Shown piece after piece: positions 51,189-59,142 of a stretch of DNA of 62,235 nucleotides. This DNA is from CAZGOM01 sp964542875 (GTDB lineage Bacteria; Planctomycetota; Phycisphaerae; Phycisphaerales; Phycisphaeraceae). The notes under the pieces are model-generated. The model saw only the letters and a program-made list of their open reading frames with translations. It had not been told where the DNA came from and made no database searches. The stretch spans positions 1-62,235 of the forward strand of contig CAZIWA010000015.1 of NCBI GenBank assembly GCA_964542875.1. The letters run 5' to 3'. The position numbers were made by a program, and so were the translations under genes. Positions within the stretch are counted from its first letter, which is position 1; the number at the start of each line of letters is the position of its first letter.

Positions 51189-51297
51189 TTGGGCCAGGTT
51201 GGGTTTATGAGGCGTGATTTGTGCGATTTTCAAAGAAATATCGGATACCGTGTGAATGGGTTTACGGTGTTGTGTGGAATTTTGGGATGGAGAATTT

Positions 51298-51684
51298 ATG
51301 ACGAAGCTGTTGACGCATGCGCCTTACTTTTTTGTGGCAGATGTGGTGAAGGCCAGTGAGTATTACCGGGATGTGCTGGGGTTTTCATATGACCGGTTGT
51401 GGGGGGAGCCGCCTGCGTTTTGCATGCCCAAGCGCGATGGGTTGACTGTGATGTTGTCACAGCAGTGCGAGGTGGACCGGATTCGACCCAACGGGATGGA
51501 TGGGGAGTCGTGGGATGCGTATTTCTGGGTGACGGATGCGGACGCGTTGTTTGCAGAGTTTGTGGCCAAGGGGGTGCGAGTGGTTTATCCACCTTGCGAT
51601 CAGGCGTATTACTTTAATCGGGAGTTTGCGGTGAAGGATTTGGATGGATACATCCTGGCTTTTGCGCATGCGATCAAAAAGTGA
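51298..51684 (+). CDS. VOC/glyoxalase-fold protein
   Basis: The product has 128 residues from the ATG at 51298 (ATGGAGA upstream). It has two beta-alpha-beta-beta-beta modules: APYFFVADVVKASEYYRDVLGF then YFWVTDADALFAEFVAKGV. Metal-ligand positions of the fold are partly kept (H in LLTHAPY, E in NREFAVKDLDGY). Members act as glyoxalases, dioxygenases or resistance proteins; the specific role cannot be told. yidD starts 34 bases after its stop. Confidence 0.85.
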   Translation: MTKLLTHAPYFFVADVVKASEYYRDVLGFSYDRLWGEPPAFCMPKRDGLTVMLSQQCEVDRIRPNGMDGESWDAYFWVTDADALFAEFVAKGVRVVYPPCDQAYYFNREFAVKDLDGYILAFAHAIKK

Positions 51685-51718
51685 GAGGGACTGGGGGGCA
51701 GCGTACAATTACGCCGCG

Positions 51719-51985
51719 ATGGAGAAAGCGCAAGAAGAACAGGTGCCGCAGTTGAAGCTTGGCCTGATGGGCAAAGCGGGGCGGCTGTGCATCAACATGG
51801 TGGTGGCATTTTATCGGTTGACGCTGCGGCCGTTCATGGGTGGGGCGTGCCGGTTTACGCCTACGTGCAGCCAGTACATGCTCGATGCGGTGGACAAGTA
51901 TGGGCCGGCCAGCGGGGGGTGGCGGGGCGTGAAGCGGATTTGCAGATGCCACCCGTGGGGTGGGTTTGGTTATGACCCGGCTTGA
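51719..51985 (+). CDS. yidD: membrane protein insertion efficiency factor YidD
   Basis: The product has 88 residues from the ATG at 51719. The YidD signature is plain: FYRLTLRPFMGGACRFTPTC, SQYMLDAVDKYGP and GGWRGVKRICRCHPWGGFGYDP with its conserved cysteines. This small amphipathic protein assists YidC-mediated membrane insertion. It normally sits between rnpA and yidC, but here it is detached and followed by a CobW-type GTPase whose start lies 10 bases after its stop. Confidence 0.93.
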   Translation: MEKAQEEQVPQLKLGLMGKAGRLCINMVVAFYRLTLRPFMGGACRFTPTCSQYMLDAVDKYGPASGGWRGVKRICRCHPWGGFGYDPA

Positions 51986-51995
51986 AAGGCCAGCA

Positions 51996-53003
51996 ATGAA
52001 AAAGAAGCTCCCGATCCATTTGATTGCCGGGCCGCTTGGCGTGGGCAAGACCAGCGCGATACTGGATTATTTGAAGCGTTCCGCCGGCTGGGAGAAAGTG
52101 GGCGTGGTGGTGAACGATTTTGGCCCGCTTGGCATGGATGATGCGATTTTGTCGGGTGAATCCGGCACACGGGGGCAGGGGTCGGAGGTGGTGATGATTC
52201 CCGGCGGGTGCGTGTGCTGTACGGCCGCTGCGGGCCTGGTGATGGGGCTGGAAAAAGTGCTCAAGACGCCGGGGCTGACGCGGGTGATCATTGAGCCTTC
52301 GGGCATCGCGGCGCCATCGGACGTGATCGATACGCTGCGGACGTTTGCGTTGACGCATGATTTGGAAATCCGCCCGGTGATCGGGCTGCTGGATGCATGC
52401 GATGCGGTGACGATTATTGAGGGGCACATGCCGCTTTATTCAAAGCTGGTGGAGAGCGCGGATCACCTGGTGTTTAACCGAAGCGACCTTGCCGGTGAAG
52501 CGAAGGTGGCCATGCTCAAGACCTGGGCCGCGGGGCTGTACCCGGCGAAGCTGACGGCGGCGGCGACGCATCACGGAATGTTGCCTGACGCGCTGTTTGA
52601 GCCGGCATCGGCGACGCCGGTGAAGGCACGGGGGCTGGCGCTTAGCCTATCGCCCGGAAATGCAGGCAAGGCGCATCATGGGCATACGGATGGGCACGAT
52701 CATCCGACGGATCACGCCGATGGATTGCAGTGGCCCGCGGAAGTGATGTTCAAGCATGAGAAGCTGGGCAAGCTGTTTGTGAAGCTGGTGACGGAAGGCG
52801 TTGCGGGTGTGAAGCCGGTGCGGGTGAAGGGGATTTTTTCAACCGATGAAGGTTGGGTGCTGCTGGAGGTGGCACGGGACCAGGTGTTTGAGCGACCGAC
52901 GGAGTATCGGCGTGATTGCCGGGTGGATTGGATCACGCCTGAGGGTGTGGTGTTGGATAAGGAGCGGGTGAAGGGGATGCTGGAGGATTGCCGGATCGAT
53001 TGA
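51996..53003 (+). CDS. CobW/G3E family GTPase metallochaperone
   Basis: The product has 335 residues from the ATG at 51996. G3E features: Walker A GPLGVGKTS (12-20), switch region NDFGPLGMDD (40-49), the metal motif GGCVCC with C72, C74 and C75, and VFNRSDL as the guanine-specificity region. A His-rich loop (HHGHTDGHDHPTDH, about 227-240) precedes the C-terminal domain. Such proteins deliver Zn, Co, Ni or Fe to target enzymes. The metal is unknown; the His loop fits Zn or Co. Confidence 0.88.
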   Translation: MKKKLPIHLIAGPLGVGKTSAILDYLKRSAGWEKVGVVVNDFGPLGMDDAILSGESGTRGQGSEVVMIPGGCVCCTAAAGLVMGLEKVLKTPGLTRVIIEPSGIAAPSDVIDTLRTFALTHDLEIRPVIGLLDACDAVTIIEGHMPLYSKLVESADHLVFNRSDLAGEAKVAMLKTWAAGLYPAKLTAAATHHGMLPDALFEPASATPVKARGLALSLSPGNAGKAHHGHTDGHDHPTDHADGLQWPAEVMFKHEKLGKLFVKLVTEGVAGVKPVRVKGIFSTDEGWVLLEVARDQVFERPTEYRRDCRVDWITPEGVVLDKERVKGMLEDCRID

Positions 53004-53007
53004 GGAA

Positions 53008-53721
53008 TCACCAGGTCCGGATGGTTTGGCCGCCGTCGATGAATCCGCCTGAGACGTTCATGTAATAGAAGCCAAGGAAGTAGGTTTCCTTGGTCCACAG
53101 TGCGGAGTTGAGAACGACTTCGCGGGTGATCCAATGGCCCGAGCCGTCTGCGCTGACGGAGTTGAGCCCCACGCCGCCGTGGCGGGGATTCATGCTTTGG
53201 ACGCCGTAGGAGCTGACGCCGAGCATTTGGATCAATGCGACGTTGGCGTTGGCGGTATCGCAGCGCCAGGGGATGTGGGAGTCAAGGATCAGCGGCGTGT
53301 AGGGGGCGTGGTCGCGCAGGCGGGTGTCGTCAAAGCGCATGGTGCCGTGGCGGCCCCAGTACGGCGGGATGTAGGGGTTCATCATGCCGTAACCGGACTG
53401 AAGCGTGCCGTTGAGGCCATACGTGGTGCCGCAGTCGATGTCGGGGTCGGAGTAGTAGTCGTGGCCGTTGCCGTAGGAGTTCCAGTAGTCGCCGCCCCAA
53501 TAGGAATTGGGGCCGTAGGGGCAGCCGCCTTTGTTTCGGTAGAGGTTGGAGGTGGAGTAGCCGTTATCAACCAGAATGCCGTAATAGGCATAGCTGGGGC
53601 TGCCGGGAAGTGCGTTGGCGTAGTGGGTGCGGCCCGAGACGATGTATTGCTTGTTGTCAGCAGCGTAGTTGAAGACGGCCAGTGCGGTTTGGCGGGCGCC
53701 GGAGAGACATTTGGAGGACTT
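53008..53721 (-). CDS. prepilin-like secreted protein, N-terminus lost in the scaffold gap
   Basis: The frame is open from the stop at 53008 to the Ns at 53723, giving about 238 residues with no start. The residues next to the gap read KCLSGARQTALAVFNYAADNKQYIV, the conserved segment that follows the prepilin helix in the planctomycete pseudopilin-like family (compare the gene at 174). The missing part should be the leader and FTLIELL helix, about 50 residues. The rest is Tyr/Gly/Asn-rich, with GGCPYGPNSYWGG. A Met at 53385 would give only a fragment. Family confident, extent incomplete. Confidence 0.75.
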   Translation of the reverse strand, partial: KSSKCLSGARQTALAVFNYAADNKQYIVSGRTHYANALPGSPSYAYYGILVDNGYSTSNLYRNKGGCPYGPNSYWGGDYWNSYGNGHDYYSDPDIDCGTTYGLNGTLQSGYGMMNPYIPPYWGRHGTMRFDDTRLRDHAPYTPLILDSHIPWRCDTANANVALIQMLGVSSYGVQSMNPRHGGVGLNSVSADGSGHWITREVVLNSALWTKETYFLGFYYMNVSGGFIDGGQTIRTW

Positions 53722-53722
53722 G

Positions 53723-53822
53723 NNNNNNNNNNNNNNNNNNNNNNNNNNNNNNNNNNNNNNNNNNNNNNNNNNNNNNNNNNNNNNNNNNNNNNNNNNNNNN
53801 NNNNNNNNNNNNNNNNNNNNNN
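53723..53822. other. assembly gap of 100 Ns
   Basis: Exactly 100 Ns mark a scaffold join of unknown true length. The sequence after it (53823-53946) is AT-rich and holds no gene; it is probably the promoter region of the truncated prepilin-like gene. Confidence 0.99.
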
Positions 53823-53946
53823 CTTGTTTTAAACGGAAATGAAGGATATTAATGAGCTGAAATGTGAAGTCAGTTTATCGGAGAAGGTGTGGTTTACAAG
53901 AGTAAAAGCAGAATAAATTTTTTCTATATGTAACTTAAATAGTGGC

Positions 53947-55764
53947 TTACTTTAAGAATCGCAGACGGTAGGCTTGAGCGACGGGTTCGGGGTCGGGAAG
54001 GGCGAGGTGGCGGCAGATGGCTTCGTGGATTTGAGTGAGGATTGCGGGGTCTGGCTCGGAGAGGGATTGGGCCAGGGGGGTGAGGACGGCGAAAAGCGCG
54101 GGCCAGCCGGAAGGGAGGGGGAGGCGGTTGAGCCAGGCGATGCGGACCTGGGGGAGGGTGGCGCGGGTTTCACCGCCTGAGAGGGCGTAGTAGAGCCGGA
54201 TGACGGGGCTGTTGAGGTAGGCCATGAGGCCCCAGAGAAGAGGTGCGTGGTCCGGGGAGATGGCGCGGATGTTGTGGACGGAGTTTAAGGAGTGGTAGCT
54301 GTTGTCGAGATCAATGCCGACGATGGGCATGTTGGCGGTCTGGCGGCTGACGAGTTTGGGGGACTTGAAAATGATCGGGTTGCGCAGGGAAGTGCCGGCG
54401 CGTTTCTGGTCGGGGGAGATGAGCGCGGGGTCGTAGCGGATGCCGAGCTTTGGGGGCGAGATGTGAAAGCCCCAGGGGGCGATGTCGCGGCCGACGAGGA
54501 TGGGGGAAAGGGGTTGGCGCGGTTTGGGGGCAAGGCGGGCGATGAGTTTTTCGCGCATGTGGGCGGGGCCGGGGTTGATGCCGTCTTTGACGTCAAAAAC
54601 AAGGCTTAAAGCGGGTCCGGAGAGGTTGGCGACGGTGGACTGGATGAGGGGTTCGATGGGGTGTTTATAGAAGATTATGGGGCCGCATGAGGAGGTGTCG
54701 GCGGAGGCTTTGATCCAGGAGAGGGCGGGGGAATGGAATGCTTGGGGAATGTGGTCGGCCTGGGCGGCGTGGGACTGGGGGCCGTCTGCCCAGAAGAGCC
54801 CGATGACGTTTTGCACGGAGGCGTCGAAGATGGGTTTTTCGATCAGCAGCCAGCGTTGGGAGGGGAAGCGGGCGGCGAGTTTTTCACGGTCGACGGCGTA
54901 GCTGTCGGCGAAGGCGAGGGTGTCGGGGGTGAGGGTGCAGGCGACGCCGGTGGGGCGGGTGAGGGTGGTGATGGCGGCGATGAACTGGGTGAAGACGTTG
55001 ATGCGGCCTTGCGTTTTGAAGAGGGTTTCCTGCGGGGTGATGACCTTGGCTTTGCGGGAGCGACGGGAATAGGCGGGGACGTAGGGGGGATTCAAGAGAA
55101 GCACATCGGCGGTGAGGGACGGGGGCTGGGCCAGCCCGGAGCCGGTGATGAGGGTGAGGCGGGGCTCCAGATCGGGGTGGTATTGCGTGAGCCTGGCCCG
55201 GGCGATGGAGAGGGCGATGGGGTCGATATCAACGCCGATAAGCGAGCCGGTGAAGGGAGGATCAAACAGGTGGCTTAAGGTCTGCCAGATGGCGTTGAGG
55301 GCGGCGAGGAGGAGGTCGCCGGTGCCGGAGGCGGGGTCAAGGATGGTGACGCTGCAAAGCGCGTGGGCGAGGGCGAGGCGCTGCTGGGGGGTGAGGACGG
55401 GATGGTCGGTGAAGAGGGTGGCGACTTCCTCGGGCGCGATGCCGGTCTGGAGCGTGAGCCATTTGGTGAGGGCCGCATGCGCCATGAGCGAGGCGGCGGC
55501 GGGGGGCGTGTAGTAGACGCCGGTGTCCGAGCGGTCGGGGTGGGAGAGCTCGTAGAACCGGGCGAGGGCGTGCAGGGAAGGGGGTGGGGTGAGTTTGAGC
55601 GAATCGCAGATGTGGGCGGCAGAGTCCGTGGAGGAGGGAAGCCAGCTTTGGACCAGGGCGTGGATGTCCTGCGTGGAGAGCTTGGCGGCGCGGACTTTTT
55701 TGGCAGTGGATTTTGCCCAGGCCGGCGCGGCGGGTTGCTTGTTCTTTTTCGCCGGTGCGCTCAT
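53947..55764 (-). CDS. N6-adenine DNA methyltransferase with TaqI-like specificity region
   Basis: The 605-residue product has SAM-binding motif I DPASGTGDLLLAAL (about 143-156), the GVDIDPIALSIAR strand and the catalytic motif IV NPPY in LLLNPPYVPAYSRR (about 224-237). YYTPPAAASLMA precedes motif I, as in type I/IIG enzymes. The C-terminal half looks like a target-recognition domain (PLSPILVGRDIAPWGF; SLNSVHNIRAI). No nuclease or helicase motif is seen, so it may be an orphan methyltransferase or one part of a defence system cut by the gap. Its start overlaps the larE stop (ATGA). Confidence 0.87.
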   Translation of the reverse strand: MSAPAKKNKQPAAPAWAKSTAKKVRAAKLSTQDIHALVQSWLPSSTDSAAHICDSLKLTPPPSLHALARFYELSHPDRSDTGVYYTPPAAASLMAHAALTKWLTLQTGIAPEEVATLFTDHPVLTPQQRLALAHALCSVTILDPASGTGDLLLAALNAIWQTLSHLFDPPFTGSLIGVDIDPIALSIARARLTQYHPDLEPRLTLITGSGLAQPPSLTADVLLLNPPYVPAYSRRSRKAKVITPQETLFKTQGRINVFTQFIAAITTLTRPTGVACTLTPDTLAFADSYAVDREKLAARFPSQRWLLIEKPIFDASVQNVIGLFWADGPQSHAAQADHIPQAFHSPALSWIKASADTSSCGPIIFYKHPIEPLIQSTVANLSGPALSLVFDVKDGINPGPAHMREKLIARLAPKPRQPLSPILVGRDIAPWGFHISPPKLGIRYDPALISPDQKRAGTSLRNPIIFKSPKLVSRQTANMPIVGIDLDNSYHSLNSVHNIRAISPDHAPLLWGLMAYLNSPVIRLYYALSGGETRATLPQVRIAWLNRLPLPSGWPALFAVLTPLAQSLSEPDPAILTQIHEAICRHLALPDPEPVAQAYRLRFLK

Positions 55765-56612
55765 TGGGGGCCGCGGCTCTTGGTGATGCTGGGGAGGATG
55801 AGGTTTCCGGACCCGGAACGGAAGCCTTCCATATCGAGCGTGACGTACGTGAAGCCGAGCTGTTTAAGGTGCTGGGTGATGGCTTGCCGGGCTTGAGGGT
55901 CCATGGCTTTGGCCAATTGATCCTGGGGGACTTCGATTCGGGCGAGGGTGTCGTGGTGGCGCACGCGCATGCCGGTGAAGCCGAGGCTGCGCAGGAAGGT
56001 TTCGGCGTCTTCCACCTGGCGCAGGCGCTGGGGCGTTACGGGGAGGCCGTAGGCCAGGCGGCTGGAGAGGCAGGCGGCGGCGGGCTTGTGGGCGTTGGGA
56101 AGGCCCAGGGCGACGGCGAGTTCACGGATTTGTTTCTTGCCCAGACCGGCATCGACCAAGGGGCTGACGACGGCGTTTTCATCGGCCGCGGTGAGGCCGG
56201 GGCGGTGGTCGCCAAGGTCGTCCACATTGGTGCCGTTGGCGATGGCGGGGATGCCGAGCTTGTCGGCCAGGGGGCGAAGGGCGGAGTAAAGGTGGGTTTT
56301 GCAGAAGTAGCACCGGTTGCCCTGATTGGCCTGGTAGCCGGGGTCGGATTGCTCGGTGGGGGCGACTTCGATGAGGTGGAGGTCGGCCCATTGGGCGAGG
56401 TCGCGGGCTTCGGCGAGCTCGTGGCGGGGGAGGCTTGGGGAATCGCCAATGGCGGCGGGCGCGTTTTGCTTGCCGAGGGTGCGGCGGGCGACGACGGCGA
56501 CGAGCGTGGAATCAATGCCGCCTGAGTAGGCGGTGAGGAGCCTGGGGTGCTTTTGGATGGCGCGGGTGAGGGCGTCCAGAAGGGTTTGGGTGTCGTCGGT
56601 CGTGAGCGGCAT
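55761..56612 (-). CDS. larE: ATP-dependent sulfur transferase LarE
   Basis: The product has 283 residues. The PP-loop SGGIDS (30-35) activates the pincer-cofactor precursor with ATP. C101-x2-C104 (NRCYFCK) and C181 (ACLSSR) are the three cysteines of the 4Fe-4S-type LarE subclass, which supplies sulfur without being consumed. LarE makes the nickel-pincer cofactor of lactate racemase-like enzymes. LarB, LarC and LarA are absent from this window. It is translationally coupled to the DNA methyltransferase gene, an unexpected partner. Confidence 0.9.
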   Translation of the reverse strand: MPLTTDDTQTLLDALTRAIQKHPRLLTAYSGGIDSTLVAVVARRTLGKQNAPAAIGDSPSLPRHELAEARDLAQWADLHLIEVAPTEQSDPGYQANQGNRCYFCKTHLYSALRPLADKLGIPAIANGTNVDDLGDHRPGLTAADENAVVSPLVDAGLGKKQIRELAVALGLPNAHKPAAACLSSRLAYGLPVTPQRLRQVEDAETFLRSLGFTGMRVRHHDTLARIEVPQDQLAKAMDPQARQAITQHLKQLGFTYVTLDMEGFRSGSGNLILPSITKSRGPQ

Positions 56613-56649
56613 GGCGTTAGTTTAGCGGGGAGCGCGGAGATTTGAAGAA

Positions 56650-56684
56650 GGGGCTGGGGTCTAGGGTCTGGGGTCTGGTCGGAG
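56650..56684. repeat. GGTCTGGTCRGAGG repeat copy
   Basis: Three GGGTCT-type iterations end in GGTCTGGTCGGAGG. It runs into the left arm of the nested element at 56678. Relatives are at 27700, 34477 and 57921. Confidence 0.6.
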
Positions 56685-56832
56685 GGGCTTTGCCCATAAA
56701 GTCGAGAAAAAGGACTTGGGGGTTGTCTGGCAGGTGGTGGGGAATTGAATTTCGGTCGTAAACGAGATGTCGGATTACGACGAAGACGTCTCATCCGACC
56801 TACCGCGGAGTTTATGGACAAAGCCCCCTGAC
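56678..56832. repeat. nested inverted-repeat element (GGGCTTTGCCCATAAA type)
   Basis: The outer arms 56678-56700 and 56811-56832 share GGGCTTTG.CCATAAA with one mismatch. An inner hairpin GTCGGAT/ATCCGAC lies at 56769-56799. It occupies the divergent gap between larE and the oxidoreductase gene at 56927, so promoters must lie within or beside it. Confidence 0.7.
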
Positions 56833-56926
56833 GGAGAGGGGCCGGGAAGGATGAATCAAAGTGTGATTTTCAAATGGTTCAAATTTTCGGGTTAGAGTGG
56901 CGGGAAGGTTTTTTGGAGGTTTTGCG

Positions 56927-57940
56927 ATGGGCGAGAAGCTCAAAGTATTGCAGTTTGGGGCGGGGTCGATGGGGAGCCGGCGGCTGCGGGATTTGAGCGC
57001 GCATCCGGAGGTGGAGGTGGCGCTGGTGGAGGCGCGGGAGGATCGGGCGGCGCGGGCGCGGGAGCGGTTTGGCGTGAGGGTGTTTAAGGATGCGGCGGAG
57101 GGGTTTGGGTGGGGGCCGGGGGCGATGTCGATTTCGGTTCCGCCTGACGGACATGGGCCGTTGGTGGGAGAGGCGATGAGGCGCGGGCTGCCGTGGTTTT
57201 GCGAAGCGGCGATCTGGACGCCCGATGGGTGGGATTCGGATCATGCTAAGACGATGGGGTGCCCGTCGTCGTCGCTGGTGTATCTGCCGGTGGTGGAGGA
57301 ATTGCGCCGGGTGGTGAATGAAGAGCTTGGGGCGCTGCATGGGTACCAGATGATGCTGAGCGTGAATGCGCCGGCGTGGCACCCGGAGGAAGGCATGGAG
57401 TATTACGCACGCAGGAGGGCGACAAGCGCCGGGCGTGAGATGGTGCCGTTTGAGCTGGGGTGGCTGTCGGAGGTGTTTGGCGCCGCGAAGCGGGTGAGCG
57501 GACGGGTTTTAAAGCGGGGGAATCTGCCGGGGATGACGGAGGATTTGTGGCTGCTGCAGATGGATCTGGAAAGCGGGGCGGCGGGGCAGTTGACCGTGGA
57601 CCAATCCAGCCCGACGGTGATACGCGCGGGAAGCGCGGTTGGGGCCAACGGGGTTGTGCAGTTTGATTTGATGACCGGGGTTTTGAAGCGTGACCTGCCT
57701 GGCAAGCAGGTGAAAGACGAGCGATCGTTTGGGGTGATCAAAGAAGTGATCGAGCCGATGTACAAGCGGGAAATCTGGTCGTTTGTGGAGCGGGTTTTAA
57801 GGGGCGGTCCGTGGCGGTTTGGGTATGGGCTTTGTGCGAAGGTGACGGGGACGCTGGCGGCGATGGAGGAGAGCGACCGGGTCGGGGCGTGGGTGGAGGT
57901 GGAGGGGAAGAGGCAGCCTTGGGTAGGGGCTAGGGGCTAG
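56927..57940 (+). CDS. Gfo/Idh/MocA family oxidoreductase
   Basis: The product has 337 residues from the ATG at 56927 (GGAGG 8 bases before). KVLQFGAGSMGSRRLRDL is the dinucleotide-binding start. The usual EKP motif is absent (WFCEAAIWTPDGW appears in its place), so this is a divergent member. The C-terminal domain has EDLWLLQMDLESGAAGQLTVDQ. The last residues (GARG) and the TAG stop codon come from a GGGGCTAGGG repeat (57921-57955), which suggests the original C-terminus was altered. Substrate unknown. Confidence 0.8.
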   Translation: MGEKLKVLQFGAGSMGSRRLRDLSAHPEVEVALVEAREDRAARARERFGVRVFKDAAEGFGWGPGAMSISVPPDGHGPLVGEAMRRGLPWFCEAAIWTPDGWDSDHAKTMGCPSSSLVYLPVVEELRRVVNEELGALHGYQMMLSVNAPAWHPEEGMEYYARRRATSAGREMVPFELGWLSEVFGAAKRVSGRVLKRGNLPGMTEDLWLLQMDLESGAAGQLTVDQSSPTVIRAGSAVGANGVVQFDLMTGVLKRDLPGKQVKDERSFGVIKEVIEPMYKREIWSFVERVLRGGPWRFGYGLCAKVTGTLAAMEESDRVGAWVEVEGKRQPWVGARG

Positions 57941-57955
57941 GGTCTGGTCAGAGGG
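57921..57955. repeat. GGTCTGGTCAGAGG repeat copy that ends the gene
   Basis: GGGTAGGGGCTAGGGGCTAG is followed by GGTCTGGTCAGAGG. It overlaps the last codons and the stop codon (57938-57940) of the oxidoreductase gene. Confidence 0.65.
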
Positions 57956-57960
57956 AGGAG

Positions 57961-58200
57961 ATGTTGATGTTAGATGTATGAAGTTGGATGTGAGATGTTC
58001 TTCGGAGGGGATTGACGGGATGTGGCGGCGGCAGACTTGAGCGTCAATGCGGGGAAGATGCTTTTCAGCACCCGCCGAGGGTGCTGAAGGTGTGATCAGG
58101 TATGAATTTGTCGATTTGAGATGTCGGGGCTGCCTTGCGTTCATCCGCCCAAAATGCACTTATCCCGAATGGCATTCGTGCCTGTCCCCTTTTCTTCCAG
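57961..58200. repeat. repeat block: GATGTTA arm, AGCACCC hairpin, AATGCCATTCGGGAT element
   Basis: 57961-58000 is a left arm of GATGT iterations. 58040-58088 matches the left flank and hairpin of the 43.7-kb composite (TTCAGCACCC/GGGTGCTGAA, 58064-58088). 58155-58176 read in reverse is AATGCCATTCGGGATAAGTG, related to 11503-11520, and is followed by CCTGTCCCCTTTTCTTC. The 302-base gap 57941-58242 is thus almost all repeat, with no gene. Confidence 0.6.
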
Positions 58201-58242
58201 CTTTCCTGATGGAGGCGTTGTCCTTTTGTGAAATTCAGCTCG

Positions 58243-58761
58243 TCAAGAGAGCTCGATTAAATAACGGCAAACAAGAGGGCCATGGTCCAACGCACGGGCC
58301 TCGGGCGATGTCTCGGCAGTATCGACATACTGCAGGCCTGCTCGTTCCACCGTGCGCCGTGAAGCCGTATTCTCTGGGGCGATTAGAATCCACAGCGGAG
58401 TTACGCGAAGATGGCGCGCGATCTGACAGATGAGGCGAACCGCACGCGTCGCATAGCCCTGGCGCCGGTATGGCTCGTCCACCGCATAGCCGCAATGGCC
58501 CAACGCTCGCAGAATCACAGAATCATTGGTGTCTCGCAAATGAATTCGACCCACGCGCACACCGTCGGATTGTCGGTGAATTGCAAATCGATATTCGATG
58601 CTGCGTGCCAGAAAACGAGCTTCGGGTGGCCGTTGATCGCCTTGTTCTGGACCGAGCGTGCGAAGAAGATGCAATTGAATGACACCATCTTCGAAGGGTT
58701 CGGCGGGCATTGATGGCTTGGCTGAATATGCATCGGGTGTCTGCATTGGCTTCTTGCTCAT
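58243..58761 (-). CDS. GNAT family N-acetyltransferase
   Basis: The product has 172 residues. ILRALGHCGYAVDEPYRRQGYATRA contains the acetyl-CoA motif (RRQGYAT), and LWILIAPENTASRRTVERAGLQYV is motif B, in the RimJ/RimL style (N-acetylation of proteins or small molecules). Base composition is less GC-rich than the genes to the left. It marks the left edge of the AT-richer island and could be imported. It is flanked upstream by a long gap with a terminator and a tandem repeat. Confidence 0.85.
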   Translation of the reverse strand: MSKKPMQTPDAYSAKPSMPAEPFEDGVIQLHLLRTLGPEQGDQRPPEARFLARSIEYRFAIHRQSDGVRVGRIHLRDTNDSVILRALGHCGYAVDEPYRRQGYATRAVRLICQIARHLRVTPLWILIAPENTASRRTVERAGLQYVDTAETSPEARALDHGPLVCRYLIELS

Positions 58762-58863
58762 TTAACCCTCGTCTTCATCCTACCGGCTGATTGCGGGGAA
58801 AACGCTGATGCATTGATTTTTAGCGGCGGTTGAACACATCGAAGTGCCAAGAAGTGCTTAGGG

Positions 58864-58901
58864 CCAAGCCCTGCCGTTTGCCGTAGGGCTTGGTTTTTCT
58901 T
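58864..58901 (+). terminator. rho-independent terminator with no obvious upstream gene
   Basis: CCAAGCCCT-12 bases-AGGGCTTGG is followed by TTTTTCTT on the plus strand. The nearest plus-strand gene upstream ends at 57940, more than 900 bases away and beyond an opposing gene. On the minus strand only AAGAAAAA flanks the hairpin. Confidence 0.7.
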
Positions 58902-59021
58902 ACGCACCAAGTTGATGGGGGCGTTGCCGTTTTGTGAAGTTTCTTTCAAAGGGCGTAAGTTGAGATGAAATAATGGTTTGTGGATTTGTGCTTGAGATTT
59001 TTTGACTGAGAAATGTACTTA

Positions 59022-59055
59022 TCCCCTTTTCTTCTTGATCCCCTTTTCTTCTTGA
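59022..59055. repeat. 17-bp tandem repeat
   Basis: TCCCCTTTTCTTCTTGA occurs twice head to tail. The CCCCTTTTCTTC core also occurs at 58185-58198. The 381-base gap 58762-59142 otherwise contains the terminator at 58864 and, at its right end, an AT-rich region that probably holds the promoter of the gene at 59143. Confidence 0.75.
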
Positions 59056-59142
59056 GTGCATCAGGCGGTATAAAATGTTAATGTGTAGACCCGTTTTTCA
59101 CCGATAACAGAGGTGGTTCGCGCAAATTATTGGGAAATTCCC

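Noticed and set aside
53134..53832. Plus-strand frame running through the Ns
   Set aside because: It is open only because Ns read as X. The minus-strand prepilin-like frame has family motifs.
58758..58949. 63-codon minus-strand frame overlapping the GNAT start
   Set aside because: It translates through the terminator hairpin at 58864 and has no ribosome site or domain.
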